From positions 36,977,380 to 37,041,379 of the forward strand of contig NC_082700.1 of NCBI RefSeq assembly GCF_949987515.2: a stretch of 64,000 nucleotides of DNA. Direction: 5' to 3'. A program made the position numbers and the translations under genes. This stretch comes from Delphinus delphis. Lineage: Eukaryota; Chordata; Mammalia; Artiodactyla; Delphinidae. Shown here in pieces: positions 21,266-33,639 of this stretch (positions are counted from its first letter, which is position 1; each line of letters opens with the position of its first letter). Under the pieces are notes generated by a model. It had not been told where the DNA came from. It worked only from the letters and a program-made list of their open reading frames with translations, and ran no database searches.

Positions 21266-23399
21266 ATTTTTATCATAATATTCCAAAGTGGTCTTTCACA
21301 AAATATTAATTATTTTTGACTAAAATCATTATTTTATTTCACAGTAGATTTTTAATGGTTCAAATAACTAAAATAACAACAACAACAAAGTAAACAGCAT
21401 ATGCTCTTCAGAGCCGAGGTCACTTACCACTAAGCAGATTGGAGATATACTTACTTCACATATTCACTAGCTAGTTAAGCTACAAAAGGGGGTTTTAAAG
21501 ATTTTGTTGTTGAAATTATAAAGTTAAAACTATGGCAGTGGAATGTTTGTGAAGATATTTTTGTTTCATTTTCTGGTATACAAAAATAACTTTCAAAAAG
21601 CTAAGTGGTGTGCTTTTATTTGTTTCCTGTCACACATTCTAAAGGGCCTTTGAAAGTCAGTAGCTGTTACTCAATGAATAATGAGGTATATTATACTCTC
21701 AATGCACGTGCCAATCTCCAATTAACACTAATGGGATTTATGGCAATGAAACCAAGGGAAAATCTACTTCAGTGTTTCACAATAAGGAACCTTTATTTTT
21801 GATACCTAAATTTTTACCATCTAAGTACTGTCAAACAAAAATAAACAAATTAGTATTAAGCATCAATTTGACATGTCCATTCATGTTGACATTTGGAAAT
21901 ACTGTCTTTAAACAGTAATGTGTTTTAAAGCAGAGATGTGGCTTTAGATATCAGTTAAGAACATATATATCTCTCCCTCCTCTGCCATTAGTGTTAATAA
22001 TATAAAGAATAAGCTGAACAGTCCTGGTAATGCTTGAGAAATACAGAAATGATGAATTATTTAAGTATGTGTGGCAAAACATTTTTAAGAGCAGCATTTC
22101 AGAATATTATCTCTTTTATGTGCACACATAGAATCCTATTATCTCTTTCATGCACAATCATATGTCCCTCTTTAGTAAATATTTCTTTCTTAGATTTCTA
22201 TAACTTTAGTCTTAATCATGTAGTCAAATCTTCCTAGAAAGCATCTTTTAAGTAGGGAAGTGAAAAATCATTAAGATATTATTGAATTGAAAGAGCGTGT
22301 TAAATAATGTATTCTTGAGGTATTTGTATAACTATCTGTATAAGATGTGACAGCACAATTGAAATAATTATTTTTATTAGCCTAAATGTAGGATGATCTA
22401 TAGACACTTCAGCCATAGATCTTTGGTATAGTCTCAGTCTTTAAAATAATTATTTAAAGACATTGTACTACACAGCTAAAGTGTAAATCCCTGTGTAAAG
22501 AGGACAAAGAAGCCCACTTTAATAGAATTCAGTCAGAAAAGAATAAAAGATATAATATACAGAATATATGTTGATACAGCCAAAGTCTATTCATTCATTA
22601 TCTAACATTATTTATTTCTGGATGCCTGAAGAGACACATCTTTCAGAAAACTTATTTAAAGAGACTATAACAAGTAAATAACTCATAAAAACATAGAAAA
22701 ATATGTTTTCCTAGTTATTAAAATAGAATACTTCCCTCTAAAGATTTTGACTGATAAAGTAAAATCGCCTACAAGCTGAGATATTTATCTAACATCAACT
22801 TATCTGAGGTGTAATCATATCTAAACAAGGGCTATCAGTCTTTCTTAGGTAGAGAGAAGTTGACATTTTAAGAAGCTAATCTATTAAAACAAGAGGTGGG
22901 TTTTATTTTACATGCCCACCAGATAGTCTAAGGAAAATTTGACTTAGTGATTAGGCCTGAAAGAATGCCCAGAACACAGTAGGTACTTGATAAATATTTT
23001 TTGAATTAATAAATTAATTAACTAACTTTTCAGAAATTCTATTTGCAACATAAAAAATGTGTTTGTCTCTTCTGTACCTTGACTTTCAGTTCCATGAGCT
23101 GAGAACAAGATATATTAGTTGGTTTATGAAGCTCAAAGTGTGCCTGGGTATGGAGGAAAAAGAAAGTTATTATGCTTTAATGTAATAAGTATTAAAGTAT
23201 AATATAGTAAATGACATTTAAATGAATTAATGCCATTCCATATCAGACACATACAAAAAGTTTATTTTTGGATAAAGTTTTTGTTTTAAAACATATTAAT
23301 TTGTATGATTAGTTTGTTAATTCATCCTTATGTACTCTAACCTATCAGCTTATGTCAATAAATATATTTTTAGATATTCCAAAAACACAAAGAATACTC
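21266..23399. other. Unassigned AT-rich sequence, MIR/L2 tail near 22960
   Basis: GAATGCCCAGAACACAGTAGG ... TGATAAATATTTTTTGAATTAAT (22960-23020) looks like a MIR or L2 3' tail. The remaining bases show no exon-like frame, no long tandem repeat and no family I recognise. Confidence 0.45.
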
Positions 23400-23409
23400 G
23401 AACATTGTT

Positions 23410-23737
23410 TTGTTTGTTTGTTTGTTTTTTAATTTAATTAATTAATTAATTAATTAGTATATTTATTTATTTTTGGCTGTGTTGGGTCTTCGTTTCTGTT
23501 CATGGGCTTTCTCTAGTTGTGGTGAGCAGGATCCACTCTTCATCACAGTGCATGGGCCTCTCACTGTCACGGCCTCTCTTATTGCAGAGCACAAGCTCCA
23601 GACACACAGGCTCAGTAGTTGTGGCTCACAGGTCTAGTTACTCCATGGCATGTGGGATCTTCCCAGACCAGGGCTCGAACCTGTGTCCCCTGCAGTAGCA
23701 GGCAGATTCTCAACCACTGCATCACCAGGGAAGCCCT
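23410..23737 (-). mobile_element. CHR-1 type tRNA-derived SINE with 10 bp TSD
   Basis: Longer than the CHR-2 copies (about 328 bp). On the plus strand it starts with T-rich and ATTA-repeat sequence, then TTTTTGGCTGTGTTGGGTC and GGCTTTCTCTAGTTGTGG, which is the extra 3' segment of CHR-1, then the shared tRNA-like half ending ATCACCAGGGAAGCCC. The B box is recognisable in reverse (GGCTCGAACCTG). The direct repeat GAACATTGTT lies at 23400-23409 and 23738-23747. More mutations at CpG-type sites than in the 58785 copy indicate an older insertion. Confidence 0.93.
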
Positions 23738-23747
23738 GAACATTGTT

Positions 23748-25624
23748 AATTATACTTTTGGATTCTATTTAATAAAGTAAAAAAATGTCACCTACCGTGT
23801 CTTAAATTTATACAAATAAAATTATATTTATTTGCTCAACTAAATGATTACCTTATCATGAAATTAGTAATTTGCACTAATTTCATTGATGATACTGTCA
23901 ATTTTATAATCTGAAATGTTGGTTAGACATAGTCTAGGGGATATAGGAAAAGTTTTTCTTTTTTGTGTGATCATATTCATGACAACTGGGATTTTATTTA
24001 CAATTACTGGTAGATTAAATTGTTTCATATTGATTTATAGTCATCTGGATTTTTAGCTCCTTGTTCTCAAACATGACCATGCAACTAATCTTGGTTGATA
24101 GCCTTTTATCTATGCAGTAGTCGTATCACCCTAGGTGGTATGTCATCAGGATCCACTGAAATCAATTTTAGTTTTTGAATTTCTTTTTTTGAGGAGTTCT
24201 AACTCTTTATAAGACTTGATATTTTATGATATTTAGTCTTTCTTAACTGTCCTTCGAAGAACAAGAAAATAATTTACTTCATATTTTTAATTGAATATAA
24301 CTCATTCTATCCCATAATTAAAATATAGGTTCATTGCATCTCTTTATGAATCTAACATACATACTGGATCTTAGTTATCTTATATTTCCCATACATTGAA
24401 ATATTTTGTTAATTATCCTCAAAATTATTTCACAGTTGTTTGTCCATTATTCCCAACTATTCAAAAATAAATAAATAAAAGTTTAAAACAAAAAGAAAAT
24501 GTAACAGAAGAATGAAAGAATCACCTAGAAAGGTGATGCAATGAGAAATTGATCGTCTCTCATTTTTCTTAGTGTATTGCATCATCTTTAATGAACGTAT
24601 TATATTCTTCCTTTAGATTTCACTAGGTAGAGAATTCAGAATCTTAAAATTTATTCTTTTAGTAGCAAAAACTGAAAGAAGATATTTTACAATTATATGA
24701 ATCAGAAGATGAATGCAACATTATTCATAGCAGCTCTGTTGACATTAATCATGACAGTGAAATTGATCATATAATTCTGAAAATCATATAATGAATGATT
24801 AAGGACAAAAAGAAAATGTGGTATTTTCTTCCAGTTGGCCATTCAATGGGAAGACCTTTATCATGCAATGGACCATTACATTTTGCCAAAAGAATATGTG
24901 GCAATATTCATTCATTTATATTTCTCTTAGTATCCTGGGGGTTAAATGACCACAACATAATCACAGAAAGTCATAGATAAAAGGCACAATATTGGATATT
25001 TCAGAGATATTATCTAAAAAATTTAGGAGAGTTTTATATGTTTTAATAGACATTCAAACTCATAAACATGTAAACAATCATGAGGTCCCAAGGGCTCCCA
25101 GAAGTTTTTCAAAAGCTTCTCATCAGGTTTAATATAGAAATGATTATGTTCCTAAAAGTAGGCCACTCTTTCTAAATGGCAAAATAGGTAGTTGGCACAT
25201 CTCTAAGAAATTAATATAAATTTTATTATATTGTTTATTAATAAAAAATTGTCTTCTAGTGAAATCAGATTTTTTCCCCACTAATTTAGAAGTCAGTCTC
25301 AAAAAAAGAACTCTTCATTGACAGTGGATTTCAATTGTGAAAAAATCAAGCAAAAAGAGAAAATAAAGAAAAACATACATAGTAGGGTGATAAACTGGGA
25401 GGAAATCTATCCTAGAGGGGTTTAGGAGAGATTATCAACTACATTCTTTTTCAAAAAATATGCTCTTATTGTTTTTTATGAATCTTCAGGGAAAAAAGTA
25501 AAATTTATGTTCACTGGGTTTTCAGAAAAAAAGCTCTGTTAAAACTATTGATTGATAATTTCAGATACAGTAAAAGTACATTATAACCTACATATTTTTT
25601 TCAGTTGAGATGGATATAATTTCT
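23748..25624. other. Mostly unassigned, weak L1M trace near 24705-24870
   Basis: ACATTATTCATAGCAGCTCTG ... AAAATGTGGTATTTTCTTCC ... CATTCAATGGG follows the C-terminal ORF2 region of old plus-strand LINE-1s, but is very diverged. Nothing else is nameable and no coding frame stands out. Confidence 0.4.
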
Positions 25625-25885
25625 GTGCTGGAGAAATTAGAACCTCAAAGGTCAGACTAAATACACAGTTGGATATTAACCATCTTTGTATCTAATTCAG
25701 AAGTTTATACTAAAATTCATTTATTAAATTCATGTAAACACCTAGCTTCTTAAATGGTCTTCTAACAATTTGGAAATCTTTTGAATATCCCATTAATAAA
25801 TGATTTGGATAAATTTTTGATACATATTCATTATATAGTTTTATGAGTCATGTTCTTAACTTTTTGGAAATTATACTTCAATAGT
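25625..25885 (+). repeat. Unassigned diverged repeat, copy A
   Basis: The segment ATATTAACCATCTTTGTATCTAA, TTATACTAAAATTCATTTATTA, TTTTGATACATATTCATTATAT and TTTTGGAAATTATACTTCAATA has counterparts in the same order and spacing at 26580-26845. Either an old dispersed repeat inserted twice or a local duplication. I cannot name the family. Confidence 0.5.
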
Positions 25886-26579
25886 TTTAGAGTTTGTCCC
25901 AAGTGGAGTGACCTGATAATCGTTTAAACAATGTTATTTAAGAAGTGCACTTCATGGGCTGCTTAAGCCTTGTCACGTGCATTTTCTTATCTCCCAGAAT
26001 GAATCCCAAGTGGCAGTAGAACATTAACTTTCTGAGCCTGTTTATCTGCATTTTTTCTTTTTTCTTCTCCAATGATTTTGTAATTTTGTTTTTGTTTCTG
26101 CTTCAGTCATGTTCAGTAAGAATTTTCCATATGGAGCCCGTTCCTGCTAAACCCACAGGATGTCTGGCTTATTGGGACCAAATCTCCCAGCTGGAAAGGA
26201 AGGTTACTTCCTTGCAGACCAGAAACTTTAGCAAATTTTGGGCATCTCAAAATTAGAAGAATTTACACACAAAAAATACTAGTATTACATTTTGTGGACA
26301 GTGGTTAATTCTCTGGCTTAATAGTTGAACAATAGATTTATATGGCTCTAAATTCATAGTGCAAACTCAGGGAGGTCTTTATCATGTTGCATCTATGTAA
26401 ATAATCAGTCTAAACATAATAAAACCTGCCCCTTTTTGCAATTAAGAATGACTTTTAGAGACTTTTTATAATCACCATGGAAAGGAATGTTAAGACAATC
26501 CATTTACATATCCAGATTTGGTGAAGTTCCTTATTATCTTCAGATTTTTGTCTGGTTGATATACATATAATCACTCAGT
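25886..26579. other. Unassigned sequence between the two repeat copies
   Basis: No recognised repeat and no convincing open frame. Confidence 0.4.
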
Positions 26580-26845
26580 GGTAAAAACGTCAGTGATTTG
26601 GTCTTATTACCTTGTAGAACATTAACTAGTTTTGTATTTAATCTAACAGTCTTATACTAACATTTCTTTATTAGTTGCCTATAAATTCTTAGCACTCCAT
26701 ACGCTCTCTGAACAAGTTTTAATATCTGACTGGTTACCTCACTAATTAGTTGATTAACTTTTTGACACACATTCATTATTTATGTGAAACATGTTTTTCA
26801 ATTTTGAAAATTACACCTTAACACACATAAAAGCACTTGGCTATT
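26580..26845 (+). repeat. Unassigned diverged repeat, copy B
   Basis: Counterpart of 25625-25885: ACATTAACTAGTTTTGTATTTAA, TTATACTAACATTTCTTTATTA, TTTTGACACACATTCATTATTT and ATTTTGAAAATTACACCTTAA occur in the same order. Many substitutions and small gaps separate the copies. Confidence 0.5.
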
Positions 26846-27227
26846 TGCCCCTAAAGGAACTTTATGTTTCTTTTGCATGTGTATATCCCAATACATAAAA
26901 TTGAGTGTGAAAATATATTTTTATTCAATAAATGATAATTGAATGAATAACTGGGTAGACAATAAATAAATATTTACATTTGTTACTAGATTAAAGCCAA
27001 AAAATGCATGTTTTGATCAAGTTTAAGAGTGTTATTCAATAATATTGTTATAGTATGGATACAGTTCCTGATAGAGGTATAAAACATGAAGTTATATTTT
27101 TCTTCATCCATTTGTTCTCTATGACACTTCCATTTTGTTTTGTTTTTTTTTTTCCAGCATAGCCACAATGACATTTATCCCTCAGTGACCATGGAAAATT
27201 TATGCCATAAGAAGAATAAAAATTTTA

Positions 27228-27359
27228 AGGCCCAAAAGCCCTGTATTCAAACCCTGCCTCTAATACGTCATTTGATCTCTTTAGGCCTTAAATTTCTCTT
27301 CTACAATTTGAGTATAAAATTATCTTTCTTGAAGTATTATAGTGAAGAAAACGTGAGGT

Positions 27360-27408
<49 letters not shown>

Positions 27409-27455
27409 TTAACATAGTTACTGGCATATGGGTGATCACCAAATAATAAAGCTCT
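27228..27455 (+). mobile_element. MIR SINE interrupted by a TA microsatellite
   Basis: AGCCCTGTATTCAAACCCTGCC ... CTCTTTAGGCCTTAAATTTCTC ... CAATTTGAGTATAAAATTATC forms the MIR front. After the TA tract (27362-27404) the sequence resumes with AACATAGTTACTGGCATATGGG, the MIR end. The microsatellite grew inside the MIR. Confidence 0.7.
27362..27404. repeat. (TA)n microsatellite
   Basis: About 21 uninterrupted TA units inside a MIR. Length variation between individuals is likely but not shown here. Confidence 0.97.
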
Positions 27456-27609
27456 TCTCCATTATTTATAATTTCCTCTTGATAACCCACAACCCAGGGC
27501 CATGGGCTCTGCTGAGGAATACAACTTGGCTTGTCATCATTTATCTGTCAGTTTGAGACAACTATTTAATCACTTTAAATCTCAATTTTCTCAAATTCAA
27601 AATGAGGGA

Positions 27610-27785
27610 TTTGAAACAGAGGTATGCAATTCAAGACATGGCCCAGGGACCAGCAGCATCAGCATTATATGGACATTTATTAGAAATGTAATATTTTATC
27701 CCCACCTCTGAACTACTGAATCAAAAGTACCATTTTTATAAGATCTTCAGGTGATTCATAGGCACATTAAATTTTAAGCAGCTCA
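27610..27785 (-). mobile_element. MER20 (hAT-Charlie DNA transposon)
   Basis: GGCCCAGGGACCAGCAGCATCAGCATTA, TTAGAAATGTAATATT, CCCCACCTCTGAACTACTGAATCA and CTTCAGGTGATTCATAGGCACATTAAA match MER20 in reverse orientation, in order. A non-autonomous element mobilised long ago by a hAT transposase. Confidence 0.85.
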
Positions 27786-27914
27786 AACTAAATTACTCTA
27801 AGCTATCTTTCTGCTCTCAGTTCTGAAAATATTAAATATATATATATATATTTTCAAAATAATATCCCTGTTATTGTGTTAAAAAGTTAACACTTTAAAT
27901 TTTTTAGTCATATG

Positions 27915-28472
27915 CCATTTCAGTTATCAATTGCTAAGTCACAAACTGCTACAAAGCTTGGTGGATTGAAACAACAACTATGTTATTCTGTTAGTAAGAA
28001 ATTCAGACAGGGCACAGCAAAGATGACTTGTATCTGCTCCACAATGTCTGGGGACTTTGTGGGAAAGATTTAAACTTCCTGGGGTTACTTGAATGTCAGG
28101 GAGATGAAATTATTTAGAGGGTTTTTCACTCACAAAACTGGCACCTGGATTGAGATGTCTAGAAGGTTAGGCATATCTGAATTTTAGATTAAAATGTCTA
28201 CATTAGGTCTACCAAGAAACTTGAGCCTCTCAGAGTATTTAGACCTTAGGATGGTAAGACTTCTGACATGGCATCTCAGGAGTTCAAGAGAAAATGTTCT
28301 TTTGAACTCAAGACAGAAGTTAAATGATCATTTCTGCATTAACTTCACTCCCAGTGTATTCAACTACTCCAAACACTGACAGACTTGTCCAGTTTCAAGG
28401 AGAGAGGGTGTGGATACCCCATTTCCATAGAGAGATGTCAAAGTATTAGCAGCCATGTTTTTAAACCTGCAC
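27915..28472 (-). mobile_element. MaLR-type LTR (MLT1-like), reverse orientation
   Basis: CAGTTATCAATTGCTAAGTCACAAACTGC ... GTGGATTGAAACAACAAC is the reverse of the usual MaLR 3' LTR end. It is followed by ACAGGGCACAGCAAAGATGAC, CTGCTCCACAATGTCTGGGG, TCTCAGGAGTTCAAGAG, GTTTCAAGGAGAGAGGGTG, GAGATGTCAAAGTATT and AGCAGCCATGTTTTTAAACC, all collinear with a remembered MLT1-type LTR. Subfamily uncertain. Confidence 0.65.
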
Positions 28473-28555
28473 ACTTTAAGTTTTTGTATTTATGAAAAGG
28501 TTTTGCAAAAATTTTACCAAAATGAGTCCTCTGAAGAATGAATAGACAATAGCTG

Positions 28556-30480
28556 CAGTTTGGGGGGAAGTGTCATCAATAAGATGACAGAATAAGAAGT
28601 TCCAGCCCTTGTTCCCAAACAAAAGCATCAATCAAAGGACTAAAATACTTCATGAGAGGTCCAGAATTCAGTTAAGAAGCTGCAGTAACCCCAATGTACC
28701 CAAAACAAAACAAGTGCACTGAAACAGACAAGAAGAGCAATTTTACTTTACCCACATCAGCCACCCTCCCAGGTTGGCACAACTAATATGAAAAGTGAGC
28801 ACCCTGGGCTGCAACTTCCACCTCAGGTTGGGGGGATGGGGTGAACAGCCAAAGTCCCCTGCCTTTCAGTGAGCTTCCTAAGGGTCTGGCTTCTGTCTCA
28901 CCTAACAGAGCACTGAAAGAACTGGCATAGTCTAGATGCCTGGGATAGCTAGGAACAAAGGAAAAGGTGTGGAAGGACTTACTGCTGCAAAGCAATCTTG
29001 AGAAAGAAGAACAAAGCTGGAGATATCACACTTTCTGATTTCATGCTATACTACAAAGCTACAGTAATCAAAACAGTATGGTAGTGCATTAAAAAAAAAG
29101 ACATATAAACCAATGGGACAGAATATGGCTGAGAAACAAACCCATGCATATAAGGCCACCAGCTCTTCAACAAGTGTACCAAGAATAAGCAATGAGAAAA
29201 TTATGGTCTCTTCAATAAATGGTGTTGGGAAAACTGGATAACAATATGACAAAGAATAAAATTGAACTCCTATCTTACACCATACACAGGAATAAACTAA
29301 ATCTGAAACTTTAAATTTCCTAGAATACAACACAATGGGTAAGCTTCATAACATCAAGCTTAACAATAACTTTTTCAATATAATACCAAAGCACAAGCAA
29401 CAAAAGCAAAATGGATTGCATCAAACTAAAAATCTTCTGCACAGCAAAGGAAATAATGAACAGAGTGAAAAGGCAATCTAAGAAATAGGAGAAATTATTG
29501 GCAAATCATATATTTGAAAAGAGGTTATTATCCAAAATATATAAAAATTCATACAATGCAATAGTGAACAATAATAATCCAGTTACAAAATGGGCTGCAG
29601 ATTTGAATAGGCATTTCTCCAAAGAAGACTGAATGGCCAAAATGTATATGAAAACATGAAAAGAAGTTCAACATCACTAATCATTAGGGAAGGTAAATCA
29701 AAACCACAGTGAGATATAACTTCACCCCTGTTAGCCTGGCTATTATAAATATACATATATAATACATAATGCATCATTACATACATGTATATAATACATA
29801 TATCATTATATATATGTATTATATACTTACATATATCTCTACATTTATATATACTGAGGAGAAATTGGAACACTTGTGCACTGTTGGAGGGAATGTAAAG
29901 TGGTGTAGCTGCTATGGAAAACAGTATAGAAGTTTTAAAATAAATTTCAAAATAGAATTGCTGTATAATACAGCAATCCCACTCTTCTGAGTATATATCC
30001 AAAAGAATTGAAATCAGGATTGTAAAGAGATATTTGCACTTCCATGTTCATTGCAGTACCATTCACAGTAGCCAAGACCTAAGTTTTCATTGATGGATCA
30101 ATGAATAAACAAAATATGATATATACATAAAGTGGAGTACTATTCAGCCTGAAAAAAAGATAGGATGCCATTTTTGACAACATAGGTGAACCTGCTAGAT
30201 GAAATAAGCTGATCACAAAAAGAACATGATTCTACTCATATGAGGTACCTAAAATAGTCAAATTCAGAAAAGCAGAAGATAAAATGATTGCCCGGGGGAA
30301 AGGAAAATGAGTTGCAGTTCAATGGGTATAATGTTTCAGTTTTGCAAATGAGTAAGTTCTAGAGATCTATGGTACAACATTATGTAATGTAGTTAACATA
30401 TTCTATTGTTACTTACATTTTGTTAAGAAGGTAGATCTCATGTTAAGTGTTACTACCCACATAAAAAAATAAAAATAATA
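28556..30480 (+). mobile_element. Old L1M-type LINE-1 with large internal deletion
   Basis: 28556-28990 looks like an old LINE-1 5' UTR (AAGATGACAGAATAAGAAGTTCCAGCCC). It passes at about 28990 straight into ORF2 C-terminal sequence (AAGCAATCTTGAGAAAGAAGAAC) that continues through the region equivalent to 13300-14544 of L1-2, then a 3' UTR ending near 30480 in A-rich sequence. More than 4 kb of ORF1 and most of ORF2 are missing. No coding frame survives. Confidence 0.75.
29748..29858. repeat. TATATG-rich expansion inside the L1M relic
   Basis: A run of TATACATATATAATACAT-type units replaces the short A-rich spacer normally found here in LINE-1, between CTATTATAAA and GAGGAGAAATTGG. Confidence 0.8.
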
Positions 30481-30483
30481 AAA

Positions 30484-32699
30484 TAAATTATCCAAAGGGA
30501 GGAAATAATGGCAGTTCTGGAAGTATAATATTACTCTAAAAGAAAATGTTATTAAATCACCTTGTTTTATTATTAAATCACTTCATTTTATTGTTAAATT
30601 ATACTAAATGTTTGCATCTGTTAATATATTTTATGTTTCTGTTAATATTTTAATTAGTGTTTCAGGTAAAATACAAGACTCACAGTTAAATTTGAATTTC
30701 AGATAACTGACAATTTTTATTTTTAGTATAAGTATGTCCCAAATATTGCAAAGGACATATTACACTAAATAAATTATTGTTTATCCGAAATTTAGATCTG
30801 TCAGGCTTGTATTTATTTACTAAATCTGGCAACCCTAAGTTTAATTTAGATGTATACCTTCTCCAATCTTTTATTAATATTGATGCTTTAGGAGGATGTG
30901 CCATACTTACCCAGGTTCTTCTCCTACCCTATGGTTCAACATGGGGTATACCCTAGAATACATACACCTCAATGTTAGGGGTATGGTCGGTCACAAGACT
31001 GAGTAATAACAAGTTCAAACTGGTGAAAAGCTACCAGGGATTATACTTTGAGACAAGCAGTCATTTTAGATTTCTCCAAATTCCAAGTGTTTATTTGTAA
31101 TTCTCTATTAAGATATTTTAGTACATTAATGTTTATAAAGTTTTATAATTCAATATTCAAAGATATTATGAATACTCAACCAGATATATAATCAGAATGT
31201 ATATATTGAATTTCACTCTATTGATAAACCATGCAGAGCTATAATCATAGCATTCTTAGATTTCAAATACCATGATTATATTCTTCTACCTGTGAATCTT
31301 ATACCTTCAGTTAAAACCTATGCATGTACTAGGAATTTAACAAATTTAACAAATTCTGGTTGAAAAATTAGAAATTATGTGGCTGAAAAATTAGAAATTA
31401 TTTTCAAACAAAATAAAAGGCAATTTCCAACATAACCTTATATAACAGGCACAGAAATAATTTTAATAAGATTTTTTCCCAGTAAAAGTTTTACTTCTTT
31501 AAATCAGGTTTCCAATAAATTTTATGTATTTTTTATTATTTTACTTTTGAACCTGTAAATAAATGTTGCAAATATATGATATTATGCTGTGGAAATGTAG
31601 CTGAAAATTTAGTTTATACATCCATCCACAGTGACTATAAGTATATCTCAATGTTTCCCTTCAAAAGAATCTAAGACATCTCAAAACTTTTCCTCTCACT
31701 AAATTTAAGGCCTTACATGTCTGATTTTGTGCATTAAAAGCAGGTTATTCAACTGAAGCAAATCCACAGTTATGTTAAGTTCTCTGAGAAAAAAAAAAAA
31801 AGTCTGTTGAAGAAGATAAACTCTTTCCTACTTTTCCTTTTTCAGGTCAAAGGAAAATATACCTTTCTTATTTTTGAAAGCTTGTATGAGAGGAAGAATT
31901 ATAACCACATACTGTAAACTTCATATTAAATCATAGAGTTTTGAGAAGAAAACAATCAAAAGTTCTTCACTGCTTGCATTAATATTTCTACTGTTTGTAT
32001 TTAAATACTTTTGCTGATGGGTCAGAAAATAGTGTCAGTTATATATAGCACAATATCAAAGGAACAAAAAAAGAATTTCCGGAAGAGCTGTCAGAAAATA
32101 CTGGCACCCATTATCATAGAGCAAACATTTTAGTATAGACATAATATATTATTAGACTTCTTTTCCTTTTAATATGGCTCTGTATATTTTCAAGGTGACT
32201 TAGAATCATGATGTGATTAATTCTAACAAAATTCTCAAGGTCCCAAAGATGTACATGTTCTTTGTTAACAATGATGTGATGGTAGAAATTACCCTCGAAT
32301 TTCCTATTTACCTCTGAAGTAGAAATTCTTTGGGTTTCCATATTCAAAAGCATATTTTCTTAAATACTAATCATAAGTGTTTATAGGAAAATAAAAAACA
32401 AACCAAGAAAATTATGATTAGGTTTTCACGGTACACATTCTTTGTTAGAATTACTAATTTGGTAGAAATGTATTGAACATTGTGTTAGGACACAAAATAC
32501 TAAATAGATTATTTGTAGTCTTTTTGCTAAAAAATTTTACATCAGATTCGGAAAAAACAAAAAGCATTATAAGGAGAGAAAAATAATATTACATATGTAT
32601 GTAGTTAAGTAAATAAATTATTTTTCCTATTCAATAAATTGCTATTGGCAATGTACTTTGCTTTTTTTGGCATTAAAGTATAGATGGAAAAATATGTAT
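30484..32699. other. Mostly unassigned AT-rich sequence
   Basis: Contains the hairpin-bearing repeat at 30655-30845 and a short poly(A) run near 31788. No exon-like frame. The rest holds nothing I can identify. Confidence 0.45.
30655..30845. repeat. Ancient repeat with an imperfect hairpin, family unnamed
   Basis: TTTAGTATAAGTATGTCC (30722-30739) is nearly the reverse complement of GGACATATTACACTAAA (30753-30769). The flanking GATCTGTCAGGC ... TATTTATTTACTAAATCTGGCAACCC block is one I associate with a common old mammalian repeat, probably a non-autonomous DNA transposon. I cannot give its name. Confidence 0.45.
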
Positions 32700-33190
32700 C
32701 TTACTTGATTTACCATGGGGTGGGTTACCTCCCAAAAAACCCAACTTAAGTTGAACATATCATAAGTTGAAAATGCATTTAATACAGCTAACCCACTGAA
32801 CATCATAGCTTAGCCTAGCCTGCCTTAAATGTACCCAGAACACTTATGTTAGCCTACAGTCATGCAAAACCATCTAACACAAAGTCTATTTTACAGTAAA
32901 GTGATAGATATATTGCATAAAATATTGAATACTGTACTGAAAGTATGAAACAAAATGGTTGTAAGTGTATTGGTTGCTTACCCTTGTGATTACATGGCTG
33001 ACTGGGAGCTGCAGCTCACTGACTCTGTCCAGCTTCCTAAGAGAGCATCATACAACACATATCACTACCAAGGAAAAGACCAAAATTAAAAATTCAAAGT
33101 ACAGTTTCTACTGAAAAACTATTGCTTTTGCACCATCATAAAGGTGAAAAATTGTAAGTTGGACCATCATCAGTTGGGACTGTCTATAGT
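32700..33190. mobile_element. Probable non-autonomous DNA transposon (Tigger/mariner-like)
   Basis: CATATCATAAGTTGAAAATGC and TAAGTTGGACCATCATCAGTTGG near the ends, with the interior CATAGCTTAGCCTAGCCTGCC, AGCCTACAGTCATGC and GCTTTTGCACCATCATAAAGG, form a well-known mammalian repeat pattern with inverted AAGTTGAA/TTCAACTT-like ends. I place it in the TcMar-Tigger group by memory. Boundaries and strand are uncertain. Confidence 0.6.
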
Positions 33191-33454
33191 AATTTCTAAT
33201 GGAAATTGGAAATAGTTGATGACATGTAAAAGACAAAAACATTTAGTTTATATTATAGTTCAATTTTAATTATAAATAAAAGGGAAGAAATGAGTTAAAT
33301 GCTGAATGCATTTGAGGGCAGAGTGGATTTTAATATATGTTTGTGGAAAAAAAGAAAGCATGGAGGGAAGAAAAAAAAGTTATGGTCACTGCATATGAGT
33401 TGGGGTAGCTTCTCTCCAACATGTTACCATTTATTTTTACCCCCTCAGTACACA

Positions 33455-33625
33455 CATGCCATCAAATTATGACATCTATTTCTCCACCCTCTTGATCTGG
33501 CCTGGCATGTGATTGTTCTGAAAAATCATATATGGTGAAAATGACTCTAGTCAGTTCCAGGCCTCACCACTGAGAGAATTGATATCTTCCTCCAAGCTGT
33601 TTTTCCTTTCCTTTTCTTTTCTTTG
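33455..33625 (+). mobile_element. MLT1-like LTR fragment, left part
   Basis: GATCTGGCCTGGCATGTGATTG, GAAAATGACTCTAGTCAGTTCCAGGCC and CACTGAGAGAATTGATATCTTCC follow the middle of an MLT1 LTR (CTGGCCTGTGACTTG ... CAGTTCCAGGCCTAGG). The match appears to resume at about 34110. Confidence 0.5.
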
Positions 33626-33639
33626 AGTTTATTTGTTTT

